A DNA stretch of 20,162 nucleotides from RGIG8748 sp045545635. Lineage in GTDB: Bacteria > Bacillota > Clostridia > UMGS1810. Below the pieces are notes generated by a model that was not told the origin of the DNA, ran no database searches, and worked only from the letters and a program-made list of their open reading frames with translations. Below are positions 8,763-16,102 of this stretch, piece after piece; within the stretch, counting starts at the first letter, position 1; every line of letters starts with the position of its first letter. The stretch covers positions 1 to 20,162 of the forward strand of contig JAZQBI010000196.1 of the NCBI GenBank assembly GCA_045545635.1. Direction: 5' to 3'. The position numbers were made by a program, and so were the translations under genes.

Positions 8763-8837
8763 AAAGACCTCAAAACTGTGATATACCAAGTATAGCATAT
8801 GCTGTATGGATTATTCAATCACTGTTTTGAGGTCTTT
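8763..8837. repeat. 20-bp near-perfect inverted repeat enclosing a promoter
   Basis: The arms 8763-8782 and 8818-8837 pair at 19 of 20 positions (T-T at 8777/8823) around a 35-bp spacer. The spacer holds a 10-bp palindrome (8794-8803). On the plus strand the right arm continues into T, but no plus-strand gene precedes it; on the minus strand only TTT follows. Confidence 0.85.
8789..8818 (-). promoter_or_regulatory. Probable promoter of the glycosidase-like gene
   Basis: On the minus strand TTGAAT (8813-8818), 18 bp, TATACT (8789-8794). The predicted start (about 8782) falls at the edge of the downstream arm of the inverted repeat, so both repeat arms flank this promoter. Confidence 0.55.
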
Positions 8838-8859
8838 TTTGTTCTGTATTGATTTTTAC

Positions 8860-9426
8860 TTAAATGTTATATCCAAGCTCAAATGCCTTTAAATTAACTT
8901 CAAGAAATTTTGGGGGTACTGTTGTCTTGATGGTTTCTACCCACTTTTCGTAGGGGATATCCGTGCTTTTTGCCATTATTCCTATAAGGACAACATTAAC
9001 TGCCTTGATATTTCCTGCTTCCTTTGCAAGGGAAAGAGCATCAACGGTTTTGATGTCAGCTTTTTCGGCAATCTTTTCCGCAATATTTTCGGGATACTGT
9101 GCTGCACCTGTTATTACGGGCATAGGGTCCATACACTGGGTATTCACGATAATCTGACCGCCTTTTTTGAGGTACGGAAGTGCTCTGTAAGCTTCGAGCA
9201 TTTCAAAAGCGAGGATTATATCCGCTTCTCCCCTGTCTATAATCGGGGAATACACCTTTTCGCCGTATTTAACATATGTTACAACACTTCCTCCGCGCTG
9301 GCTCATACCGTGCACTTCGGAAACCTTTACATCGTAACCTTCGTTTATTACGGTGTTACCTAAAATTCTGCTGGCAAGAAGAGTACCTTGACCTCCCACA
9401 CCAACAATCATTATATTTTTTGTCAT
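8860..9426 (-). CDS. iorB: Indolepyruvate ferredoxin oxidoreductase, beta subunit
   Basis: This 188-residue protein is the gamma-type domain subunit of the 2-oxoacid:ferredoxin oxidoreductases. The N-terminal GVGGQGTLLASRIL and the MSQRGGSVVTYVKYG segment are typical of IorB. With IorA it interconverts aryl-pyruvates and aryl-acetyl-CoA plus CO2, using ferredoxin. GGAGAG lies upstream of ATG. It is separated from iorA by a secreted glycosidase-like gene, but all are in one orientation with 27-34 bp gaps, so they share a transcript. No clear terminator follows; the hairpin at 8763-8837 has only a short T tail in this direction. Confidence 0.93.
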   Translation of the reverse strand: MTKNIMIVGVGGQGTLLASRILGNTVINEGYDVKVSEVHGMSQRGGSVVTYVKYGEKVYSPIIDRGEADIILAFEMLEAYRALPYLKKGGQIIVNTQCMDPMPVITGAAQYPENIAEKIAEKADIKTVDALSLAKEAGNIKAVNVVLIGIMAKSTDIPYEKWVETIKTTVPPKFLEVNLKAFELGYNI

Positions 9427-9460
9427 TTAGAGTCTCTCCTCTGTAAATTTGTACAATTGC

Positions 9461-10807
9461 TTATCTGGGTTCGGAATTGAGACGGATGCGGTTTCCTTTC
9501 TTGTAGAAAACATAATCCTTCTTGTTGCCTATTGTAGAAATGGTTACTGTGTGCTTGCCGTCGGCGAGCTTCTTCAGGTCGAGTTTACACTTGTAGGGTG
9601 CCTTGTTTGACATACCGTACCATTTTCCGTCTACAAAGTAGTTTACTGTGAGAACAGGATATCCCGGAATGTGTGCAAGTGTATAGAAGTTTACAATACC
9701 GTTTGAATCTGCATTGATGTTTCCTGCATTACCTACGGTCTGGAATACAAAGTTTGCATTCTTGCCGTATTCTCTTATGTATGCACCGCTTCTCTTCGCT
9801 TCGTTAAAGATTTCGCAGGCATAAGGATATGCAGAAATATTATAGCTTTCGTTAGCACCTTTTCTGTAATAGTCAAAGTAGTTTATCATCTTTATCTGAG
9901 GATATTTCATAATTACATTCCACAGAAGATTTCTCATACGGGGTTTGTTCCACTCTGTGAGGTTTTCGCCGTACTTATTGCTTGTTGCAACACCGCACTC
10001 ACTGAGCATTACGGGCTTTCTTATTTTGTTCTTCTTAAGGAACTCCATAAAGGGTTTAAGCTTGTTTGTTGCCCATGCGTTGTCGCCTGTCATAAAGTAG
10101 ATGCTGTCCTTTGTGCTTGTGTTCTTGTTGCCCTGAAAATACTTCATGGAATAACAGCTCACGCCAACCCAGTCAACATAATCGTCACCGGGATAGTAGT
10201 ATTCAAAAGGTCTGTCCAGAGCACCAATATCGTTAGGTGACCACACAACACCAAAGTTGGGGTATTCCTTTATCATCTTTGCCACATTGCGGAATATCTC
10301 CACATATTTCTTGGGGTTGTCACCAAGACTTGAGCAGTTCATCTCGTTGGCAAATCTTATGAGCATAGGCTTGTTGTACTTATTGAGGTTATTGAGAGTT
10401 TTTCTTACGGTGTTATAGTTAACCTTTGATAAATCGTAGATAGTCCAGCCAATCAGAGTAACAACATTATCCTTGGGAATAATGGTGTTTGCCGGATAAT
10501 ACAAATCTGTGTTGTTCATTTCGTCAATATTTGTAATGTATGAACCAAGGGGCTTGAACTTTGCAGAATTATCCACAACGGTACCCAGATATGTTCCGCC
10601 TCTGGGTTCGAACTTTTCGTAAAAATACGGTGCAGAATCGTAGCTTTCTTCTGTATAAAGTTCAAAATCCTTGGCTGTTACCATAGCTTTTCTTTCGTTG
10701 TAAAGCTTGCCCCAATCCGGCTGAGGAAAAGTATATGCCAGCACTGATGATGCCATGCTTAGCACTAAGGCAAAAATAACTGTGGTTACAAAAAATCTCT
10801 TTTTCAT
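9461..10807 (-). CDS. Secreted GH26-like glycosidase between iorA and iorB
   Basis: This 448-residue protein has a signal peptide (basic MKKR, hydrophobic core, cleavage after VLA at residue 24). The central domain resembles GH26 beta-mannanases and related enzymes: the acid/base motif RFANEMN with Glu155, then DDYVDWVGVSCYS (about 208-220), and the nucleophile motif MLSECGV with Glu270. A C-terminal beta-rich domain (about 345-440, DGKHTVTIS) looks like an Ig-like module. AAAGGAG lies seven bases before ATG. A secreted polysaccharide enzyme has no obvious link to the aryl-pyruvate oxidoreductase genes on both sides. It could be a recent insertion into the operon. Activity and substrate are unproven. 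Confidence 0.82.
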   Translation of the reverse strand: MKKRFFVTTVIFALVLSMASSVLAYTFPQPDWGKLYNERKAMVTAKDFELYTEESYDSAPYFYEKFEPRGGTYLGTVVDNSAKFKPLGSYITNIDEMNNTDLYYPANTIIPKDNVVTLIGWTIYDLSKVNYNTVRKTLNNLNKYNKPMLIRFANEMNCSSLGDNPKKYVEIFRNVAKMIKEYPNFGVVWSPNDIGALDRPFEYYYPGDDYVDWVGVSCYSMKYFQGNKNTSTKDSIYFMTGDNAWATNKLKPFMEFLKKNKIRKPVMLSECGVATSNKYGENLTEWNKPRMRNLLWNVIMKYPQIKMINYFDYYRKGANESYNISAYPYACEIFNEAKRSGAYIREYGKNANFVFQTVGNAGNINADSNGIVNFYTLAHIPGYPVLTVNYFVDGKWYGMSNKAPYKCKLDLKKLADGKHTVTISTIGNKKDYVFYKKGNRIRLNSEPR

Positions 10808-10834
10808 AGAAATTCTCCTTTTTTTACAAAAATA

Positions 10835-12565
10835 TTATCTCTTCTCTATTGCCTCAAAGGGGCAGACATTTGTACAAAGTCCGCATCCGTTACACTGGGT
10901 AGCATCTATAACTACCTTATTATCTTTTATGCTTATTGCCGGGCATCCGAGCTTCATACACATTTTGCAGTTTTTACACTTGTCGGTTATCACGCAGGTA
11001 CCGCTGTACTTAACGGTTTTTAAAAGTGCACAAGGTCTCTGTGCGATTATTACGGAGGGCTCTTCCCTTTCTGTTTCGGTCTTTACCACCTTTTCAAATT
11101 CCTTTACATCAAAGGGATCGCAAACCGTAACATGTTCAACTCCGATTGCCTTGCAGAGAGCAACAAGGTTTACCTGTTTGGTTTCCTCACCTCGGATTGT
11201 ATATCCTGTGGTGGGGTTGTCCTGATGGCCTGTCATACCCGTAATTGAGTTGTCAAGAATGATCACGGTATTTGCACCCTTGTTGTAGACTATATCCACA
11301 AGACCTGTTATGCCAGAATGCATAAAGGTTGAATCTCCTATTACGGAAACCAGCTTCTTGTTAAATTCCTTGCCTCTTGCCTTTGCCATACCAAGTGCCG
11401 CACTCACCGATGCACCCATACAAATTGTGGTATCAACAGACTGTAGGGGTGCAACCGCACCGAGGGTATAACATCCGATATCGCCGGAAACAACAAGTCC
11501 CAGCTTCTTTAATACATAAAATGTTCCTCTGTGGGGGCATCCTGCACACATAACGGGAGGACGGACAGGGATGCTCTCCTCCAGCTTTGCACATTCCTTA
11601 GGCTCGCTTCCGAGAACTGCGGAAGCTATCATGGAAGGTGTGTACTCTCCGAGAAGCGTAAATACCTCTTTGCCTATAACATCTGCTCCTATGGATTTGC
11701 AGTATTCCTCAATAACGGGATCAAGCTCTTCCACTACATAAACCTTGTCATATTTTGCGGCAAAGTCCTTTATCTTCTTTTCGGGAAGAGGATAAACCAT
11801 ACCGAGTTTTAGGTAATCCGCCTTGTCGCCAAGAGCCTCTTTTGCATACATATATGCAATACCTGCGGTAATTACACCTATTTTTGAACCGTTTTCCTCC
11901 ACGGTGTTAAGGGGTGAAGTTTCTGCAAACTCCTTAAGAGTGGCTATTCTTTCTTCAACAACTACATGTCTCTTCACCGCATTTGCAGGCATCATAACAA
12001 ACTTTCCTATGTTCTTTTCGTAGGGCTTAAGCTCTGCACTTTCTCTCTCCTCAAGCTCTACAAGGCTCTGGGAGTGGGACACTCTGGTAGAAAGTCTTAT
12101 AAACACGGGGGTATCGAACTTTTCGGAAAGCTCAAAGGCATATTTTGTAAATTCCTTACATTCGGAAGAATCCGCAGGCTCCAGCATTGCAATCTTGGAT
12201 GCTTTTGCATAGTGCCTTGAATCCTGTTCATTCTGGGATGAGTGCATACCCGGATCATCTGCAACGCAAAGCACAAGTCCGCCGTTTACTCCGGTGTAGC
12301 TTACTGTAAACACCGGATCTGCCATAACATTGAGTCCCACGTGCTTCATACAGCTCATAGCACGGGCACCGCCTATGGAAGCACCGATTGCCACTTCTGC
12401 GGCAACCTTTTCGTTTGGTGCCCACTCGGCATATACTTCTTCAAATTTAACAATTTCTTCGGTAATCTCGGTACTGGGAGTTCCGGGATAGGATGCAACA
12501 ACGCCCACACCTGCTTCATAAGCACCACGGGCAACTGCGGCATTACCAAGTAATAATTTTTTCAT
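10835..12565 (-). CDS. iorA: Indolepyruvate ferredoxin oxidoreductase, alpha subunit
   Basis: This 576-residue thiamine-diphosphate enzyme has a pyrimidine-binding domain at the N-terminus (GNAAVARGAYEAG...YPGTPSTEI), then CAGCPHRGTFY (about 340-350) and a ThDP/Mg motif GDSTFMHSG...LDNSITGMTG (about 410-446). The last 50 residues hold two [4Fe-4S] motifs, CKNCKMCMKLGCP and CNGCGLCTNVCP. It handles indolepyruvate, phenylpyruvate or hydroxyphenylpyruvate. A longer reading starts at TTG 12607, inside the previous gene and without a ribosome site. ATG 12565 has AAAGGA upstream and begins 17 bp after the ligase stop. The upstream tyrosine-type T-box suggests a role in making, not degrading, an aromatic amino acid. 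Confidence 0.95.
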   Translation of the reverse strand: MKKLLLGNAAVARGAYEAGVGVVASYPGTPSTEITEEIVKFEEVYAEWAPNEKVAAEVAIGASIGGARAMSCMKHVGLNVMADPVFTVSYTGVNGGLVLCVADDPGMHSSQNEQDSRHYAKASKIAMLEPADSSECKEFTKYAFELSEKFDTPVFIRLSTRVSHSQSLVELEERESAELKPYEKNIGKFVMMPANAVKRHVVVEERIATLKEFAETSPLNTVEENGSKIGVITAGIAYMYAKEALGDKADYLKLGMVYPLPEKKIKDFAAKYDKVYVVEELDPVIEEYCKSIGADVIGKEVFTLLGEYTPSMIASAVLGSEPKECAKLEESIPVRPPVMCAGCPHRGTFYVLKKLGLVVSGDIGCYTLGAVAPLQSVDTTICMGASVSAALGMAKARGKEFNKKLVSVIGDSTFMHSGITGLVDIVYNKGANTVIILDNSITGMTGHQDNPTTGYTIRGEETKQVNLVALCKAIGVEHVTVCDPFDVKEFEKVVKTETEREEPSVIIAQRPCALLKTVKYSGTCVITDKCKNCKMCMKLGCPAISIKDNKVVIDATQCNGCGLCTNVCPFEAIEKR

Positions 12566-12581
12566 GTGTTTTTTTCCTTTC

Positions 12582-14219
12582 CTACTTAATTTCGTTCTGC
12601 TGTGCAACTACGCTCTTTCCGCAGTAAATTTCACGCAGCTTGGGTTTTTCTATCTTACCCGTAGGATTACGGGGAACATCGGCAAAAATAATCTTGTAAG
12701 GTCTCTTGTATCTGGGAAGATCCAGACAGAAGTCGTTTACTTCCTCTTCTGTAAGTGTCATACCTTCCTTTACCTGAATGATAGCTGCGGCAATTTCGCC
12801 AAGTCGTGCATCAGGCAGACCTATTACTGCAACATCGCTTATGGCATCGTTCTTGCGGAGGAAGTCCTCAATCTGTACGGGATACAGGTTTTCACCGCCT
12901 GAAATAATAACATCCTTCTTACGGTCAACAAGGTATATGAATCCGTCCTCGTCCTCTCTTGCCATATCTCCGGTATAGAGCCATCCGTCAGAAAGTACTT
13001 CGGAGGTTGCTTTTTCGTCCTTGTAGTATGCGGTCATTACGCCTGGACCTTTTACGGCAAGCTCGCCCACGTCGCCCTTTGCAACTTCGTTGCGGTTTTC
13101 GTCAACAATCTTTGTCTGCCATCCGAAGCCTGCCTTACCGATTGCACCAACCTTGTGCTCATTTTCCACACCAAGATGCACACATCCCGGTCCGATAGAC
13201 TCGGAAAGGCCGTAGTTGGTATCATATGCGTGATGGGGAAAGAGTGTCTTCCAACGCTTGATGAGGCTTGGGGGAACAGGCTGAGCACCAATGTGCATAA
13301 GACGCCACTGTGACAGGTCATAATCTTCTATATTAATATCTCCTCTGTCGATGGCATCGAGAATATCCTGTGCCCAGGGAACAAGAAGCCACACGATAGA
13401 GCATTTTTCCTCAGATACGGTTTTGAGAATCCATTCAGGCTTGATGCCCTTAAGAAGTACTGCTTTTCCTCCAACGAGGAAAGAACCGAACCAATGCATT
13501 TTTGCTCCGGTATGGTAAAGAGGCGGTATGCACAGAAATACATCGTCCTTGGTTTGACCGTGGTGATTTTGCTCAACCATTGCGGCATGGGTAAGACTTC
13601 TGTGTTTATGAATAATAGCCTTAGGGAATCCCGTTGTACCGGATGAGAAGTAAATTGCGGCGTCGTCATCGTCTGTGAGCTTTATTGCAGGGCTTTTGGA
13701 TGAACAATATGTAACAAGCTCATCGTAGCTCTCTGCAAATGTGGGGCAGTCTTCCCCTAGATAAAGCCAGAGCTTCATATGATTTACTCTGGAGCAAATC
13801 TGCTCTACACGACCTGTAAATTCAGGGCCGAAAACGATAGTGTCCGCATCTGCAAGATCAAGACAGTACTTGATTTCATCCGCAGCATAGCGATAGTTAA
13901 GCGGAACTGCCATTGCACCGGTTTTGAGAACACCAAAATATATGGGAAGCCATTCGATACAGTTCATAAGAAGTATTGCAACCTTGTCCCCTTTTTTTAT
14001 TCCTCTTGTAAGAAGAAAGTTGGCAAAACGATTTGCCTGCTTATTGAACTCACTCCATGTAAGCTCCTTGCGGTATGCCTCCTTGGGATTTGCTTCAATA
14101 AGAGAATACTCTCTCCACGTCATACGGCGTGTATCTTCATTTTTGGGATTAATCTCCACAAGAGCCACATCCGCAGGGTAAAAATCTGCATTTTTCTGTA
14201 AAATTTCTGTGATTGGCAT
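12582..14219 (-). CDS. AMP-forming acyl-CoA (probably aryl-acid-CoA) ligase
   Basis: This 545-residue member of the ANL superfamily converts a carboxylic acid, ATP and CoA to acyl-CoA, AMP and PPi. Motifs: the P-loop SSGTTGFPK (about 192-200), NYGLSES, DGWLYTGD, DRKKDVIISGGENLYP and the catalytic Lys522 in PTGKIEKPKL. It is the first gene behind the T-box and leads directly into iorA, which points to arylacetate as substrate (inference). Near the N-terminus residues 21-38 and 41-58 are an ungapped duplication (E.NPK...T..E..., TWREY against TWSEF). The longer reading from TTG 14261 lies in the T-box terminator; ATG 14219 with AAAGGAT upstream is the start. Confidence 0.9.
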   Translation of the reverse strand: MPITEILQKNADFYPADVALVEINPKNEDTRRMTWREYSLIEANPKEAYRKELTWSEFNKQANRFANFLLTRGIKKGDKVAILLMNCIEWLPIYFGVLKTGAMAVPLNYRYAADEIKYCLDLADADTIVFGPEFTGRVEQICSRVNHMKLWLYLGEDCPTFAESYDELVTYCSSKSPAIKLTDDDDAAIYFSSGTTGFPKAIIHKHRSLTHAAMVEQNHHGQTKDDVFLCIPPLYHTGAKMHWFGSFLVGGKAVLLKGIKPEWILKTVSEEKCSIVWLLVPWAQDILDAIDRGDINIEDYDLSQWRLMHIGAQPVPPSLIKRWKTLFPHHAYDTNYGLSESIGPGCVHLGVENEHKVGAIGKAGFGWQTKIVDENRNEVAKGDVGELAVKGPGVMTAYYKDEKATSEVLSDGWLYTGDMAREDEDGFIYLVDRKKDVIISGGENLYPVQIEDFLRKNDAISDVAVIGLPDARLGEIAAAIIQVKEGMTLTEEEVNDFCLDLPRYKRPYKIIFADVPRNPTGKIEKPKLREIYCGKSVVAQQNEIK

Positions 14220-14259
14220 TTTTCTTATCCTTTCAATTCTGCTTTTTGGGGACGGAAAC

Positions 14260-14298
14260 AAAAAAATCCCGTCCTCACGAATAATCCTGAGGACGAGA
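14260..14298 (-). terminator. T-box attenuator terminator
   Basis: The arms 14288-14298 and 14267-14277 pair over 11 bp (one G-U) with a 10-nt loop, followed by seven T on the minus strand (14260-14266). The left arm is also the 3' half of the antiterminator, so the two structures exclude each other. Confidence 0.92.
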
Positions 14299-14546
14299 CT
14301 AATCTCGTGGTACCACCTCGGTTCACTTCTGTCTCACGGCAGAAGCCTTATCGGGTACAACCTGATACCCTAGTTCTGTAACGGGAACTCCCGATGCATC
14401 CTACACAAGACATATCGTCCCTTCAGTGCACAGCTAACGGAATGTATTCGAAGCTGTTCTCCTCATTGTCTCGCACCGCCCGACAACTCTCTCAAAATTC
14501 AAATCAGCCCTACTTGTTTCCGCTAAACGCCTTTGTATATAAACTT
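14260..14546 (-). promoter_or_regulatory. T-box riboswitch, probable tyrosine specifier (UAC)
   Basis: This approximately 287-nt leader of the ligase-iorA-GH26-iorB operon has all T-box parts on the minus strand. Stem I: the base helix UAGCGGAA/UUCCGUUA, an AGUA/GAA loop-E motif, GGGCUG/CAGCUU, and an apical UUGUC/GACAA hairpin whose loop contains GGUGCGA. Directly after GAA comes UAC followed by A, the expected specifier place (plus coordinates 14444-14446), a tyrosine codon. Stem III is CUUCUG/CAGAAG. The T-box AGGTGGTACCACGAG lies at 14304-14318. The antiterminator pairs GAGG with CCUC and ACGAGA with UCUCGU around the UGGU bulge. UGGU fits an ACCA tRNA end (A73), as tRNA-Tyr has, and argues against tRNA-Trp. 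Uncharged tRNA should switch the operon on. T-box identity is near certain; the Tyr assignment is a hand fold. Confidence 0.93.
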
Positions 14547-14552
14547 AAAAAG

Positions 14553-14582
14553 AGTATATCATAGTGATATTGCTAAAGTCAA
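14553..14582 (-). promoter_or_regulatory. Promoter of the T-box operon
   Basis: On the minus strand TTGACT (14577-14582), 18 bp, TATACT (14553-14558). Its -35 box begins about 25 bp past the stop of the zinc-ribbon gene, with no terminator visible between. Confidence 0.7.
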
Positions 14583-14606
14583 TAGCGATTTTGGAAAAAT
14601 TACAAA

Positions 14607-15533
14607 TTAATTGGTTTTTACAAAAGAATCTGCAAGCTGTGTATAATAGTCTCCATAGATATCACTGTACTTCTCAGGATATACAAATTCGATATATCTC
14701 ACATAATCATCAACAAAGCATTTATAGTTATATACAACAGAATCCTTGACACAGCGGAAAACAAAGTATCCGTCATAGGTCTCGTAAAAATCTCCTGCAG
14801 TGCCGAGCTCGGCACATATCATATTCTTTAAAGATGATTCATCCTGCATCCCGGAATTTGCACAAACTCCGATATCCATATATGCAGTCTGACCTTTGGC
14901 TTTGTACCTGATTTCCCCGCCGTTTTCCGATACAAAAACAAAGTCGGAGGGAATGGCACATTCGTAGCCGTATTCTGCACTGCTCAGGGTTTTGGGATTA
15001 TCCTCGGGAATTTCGGGCTCCGATTCAAGAGAAAACTCAAAGGATGTGTCCACAATTATAGCTGTCTTTTCCTCTATTCCTTCGCTTTCGCCCTCCTCAG
15101 GAACAATAATTTCCGGCTCCTGTGCAGATGGCTTATCCTGCACTTCCGGCACATAGGTAACAGGCGGTTGTACATTACCGGGTTCAACACTGTCCCGATT
15201 TCTTATAAGCACATATGCAAGCACTGCCGAAAGTCCTATAACAAGAGTAATAAGAAATACAATGATAAACACTAAAATTCCATTTCCCTTTTTAGGTTTC
15301 TTTTTCACAGTCCGCTCAGGTTTTTTTTCGTAAACAACCTGTTTGGGAGTCTCTTCAATAATATCATTTTTATATAAATCTGCCTGTTTTACAACCGGTA
15401 TCTTCATGGTAGCCGTCATATTTGATTTATCTGTGTTTGTATCAGCATCATTATCTCCGTTCAAAGGAGAACCGCACGAATTGCAAAAAAGTGCATCTTC
15501 GCTGACATTTGCCGAGCATCTGGGACAGTTCAT
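14607..15533 (-). CDS. Zinc-ribbon single-pass membrane protein of unknown function
   Basis: This 308-residue protein opens with a zinc ribbon (Cys3, Cys6, Cys17, Cys20: CPRC...CNSC). A charged linker ending in KKKPKK leads to one transmembrane helix (about 85-110). Beyond it is a Pro/Glu-rich acidic stretch (about 115-190) and a C-terminal alpha/beta domain (about 195-308) that I do not recognise. By the positive-inside rule the ribbon is cytoplasmic and the C-terminal domain outside. A longer reading runs back to 15641, but AAAGGAGG seven bases before ATG 15533 and a promoter at 15565-15593 fix the start. It is transcribed divergently from the DUF4430 lipoprotein. The architecture is common in Clostridia, but no function can be assigned. 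Confidence 0.85.
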   Translation of the reverse strand: MNCPRCSANVSEDALFCNSCGSPLNGDNDADTNTDKSNMTATMKIPVVKQADLYKNDIIEETPKQVVYEKKPERTVKKKPKKGNGILVFIIVFLITLVIGLSAVLAYVLIRNRDSVEPGNVQPPVTYVPEVQDKPSAQEPEIIVPEEGESEGIEEKTAIIVDTSFEFSLESEPEIPEDNPKTLSSAEYGYECAIPSDFVFVSENGGEIRYKAKGQTAYMDIGVCANSGMQDESSLKNMICAELGTAGDFYETYDGYFVFRCVKDSVVYNYKCFVDDYVRYIEFVYPEKYSDIYGDYYTQLADSFVKTN

Positions 15534-15564
15534 ACATATGCCTCCTTTTAAATTTCCTATGTAT

Positions 15565-15593
15565 ATAGTAATATATCGCAGGTTTTTTGTCAA
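15565..15593 (-). promoter_or_regulatory. Promoter of the zinc-ribbon gene
   Basis: On the minus strand the consensus TTGACA (15588-15593), 17 bp, TACTAT (15565-15570). Its -35 box is only 8 bp from the -35 box of the divergent DUF4430 promoter. Confidence 0.82.
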
Positions 15594-15601
15594 TCGTAAT
15601 A

Positions 15602-15630
15602 TTGATTTGGATTGTTTAATGTTGTATAAT
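15602..15630 (+). promoter_or_regulatory. Promoter of the DUF4430 lipoprotein gene
   Basis: TTGATT (15602-15607), 17 bp, TATAAT (15625-15630). The leader to ATG 15679 is about 42 nt and carries AAAGGAG. Confidence 0.8.
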
Positions 15631-15678
15631 AAATTCATCAATCAACACTATTATCATTATACACAAAGGAGATAAAAA

Positions 15679-16101
15679 ATGAAAAAATCAGTTATCGTAC
15701 TCACTGCAATCGTCCTTATGCTCTGTTTGGTTTCATGCAAAAAAACCAAGACATACGAGGAAGTATGGAACGATGCCCTCTATACAGAGGACACCGAAAT
15801 CGGCAAAGGTGACAAAACCATAACATTTACCGTTACCGCTCTTGACAAAAGTGTAACCTTTACCGTAAATACCGACAAAAAAACCGTGGGAGAAGCTCTT
15901 AGCGAATATGATTTGCTTGAAGGTGAGCAAGGTCCCTACGGTTTGTATGTAAAAAAAGTCAACGGCATGAGAGCCGATTACGAAAAAGATAATGCATACT
16001 GGTCATTTATGATAGAGGGGAAAGCCTCCATGGAGGGTGTGGACCTTACAGAGCTTGAAGACGAGGGAAGCTACGGATTTACATATATGGCTCAGGAGTA
16101 A
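15679..16101 (+). CDS. DUF4430-domain lipoprotein
   Basis: This 140-residue protein has a lipoprotein signal (MKKS, hydrophobic stretch, lipobox LVSC with the lipidated Cys20). The remaining 120 residues match the DUF4430 / transcobalamin-C-like pattern: a beta-rich start (ITFTVTALDKSVTFTV), TVGEAL, a glycine/tyrosine turn (GPYGLYVKKVNGM) and the typical AYWSFMIEGK...GVDLTELEDEGSYGFTY. Such lipoproteins often sit near ECF or cobalamin-type uptake systems and may bind a ligand at the cell surface. Here it stands alone, divergent from the zinc-ribbon protein, with no transporter beside it. Its stop is 1 bp from that of the convergent AraC gene, and no terminator is seen between them. Confidence 0.85.
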   Translation: MKKSVIVLTAIVLMLCLVSCKKTKTYEEVWNDALYTEDTEIGKGDKTITFTVTALDKSVTFTVNTDKKTVGEALSEYDLLEGEQGPYGLYVKKVNGMRADYEKDNAYWSFMIEGKASMEGVDLTELEDEGSYGFTYMAQE

Positions 16102-16102
16102 T

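Noticed and set aside
8763..8840. The inverted repeat as a terminator for iorB
   Set aside because: In the iorB direction only three T follow the stem and the loop is 35 nt; the better T run is on the plus strand, where no gene needs it.
14260..14546. A tryptophan or phenylalanine T-box, as indolepyruvate oxidoreductase might suggest
   Set aside because: No UGG, UUC or UUU sits after the GAA of the specifier loop; UAC does. The UGGU bulge needs A73, which does not suit a usual G73 tRNA-Trp.
15594..15607. A Zur-like half site (TCGTAAT) between the divergent promoters
   Set aside because: The second half of the Zur box (ATTACGA) is missing; one 7-bp half in AT-rich DNA is not enough.
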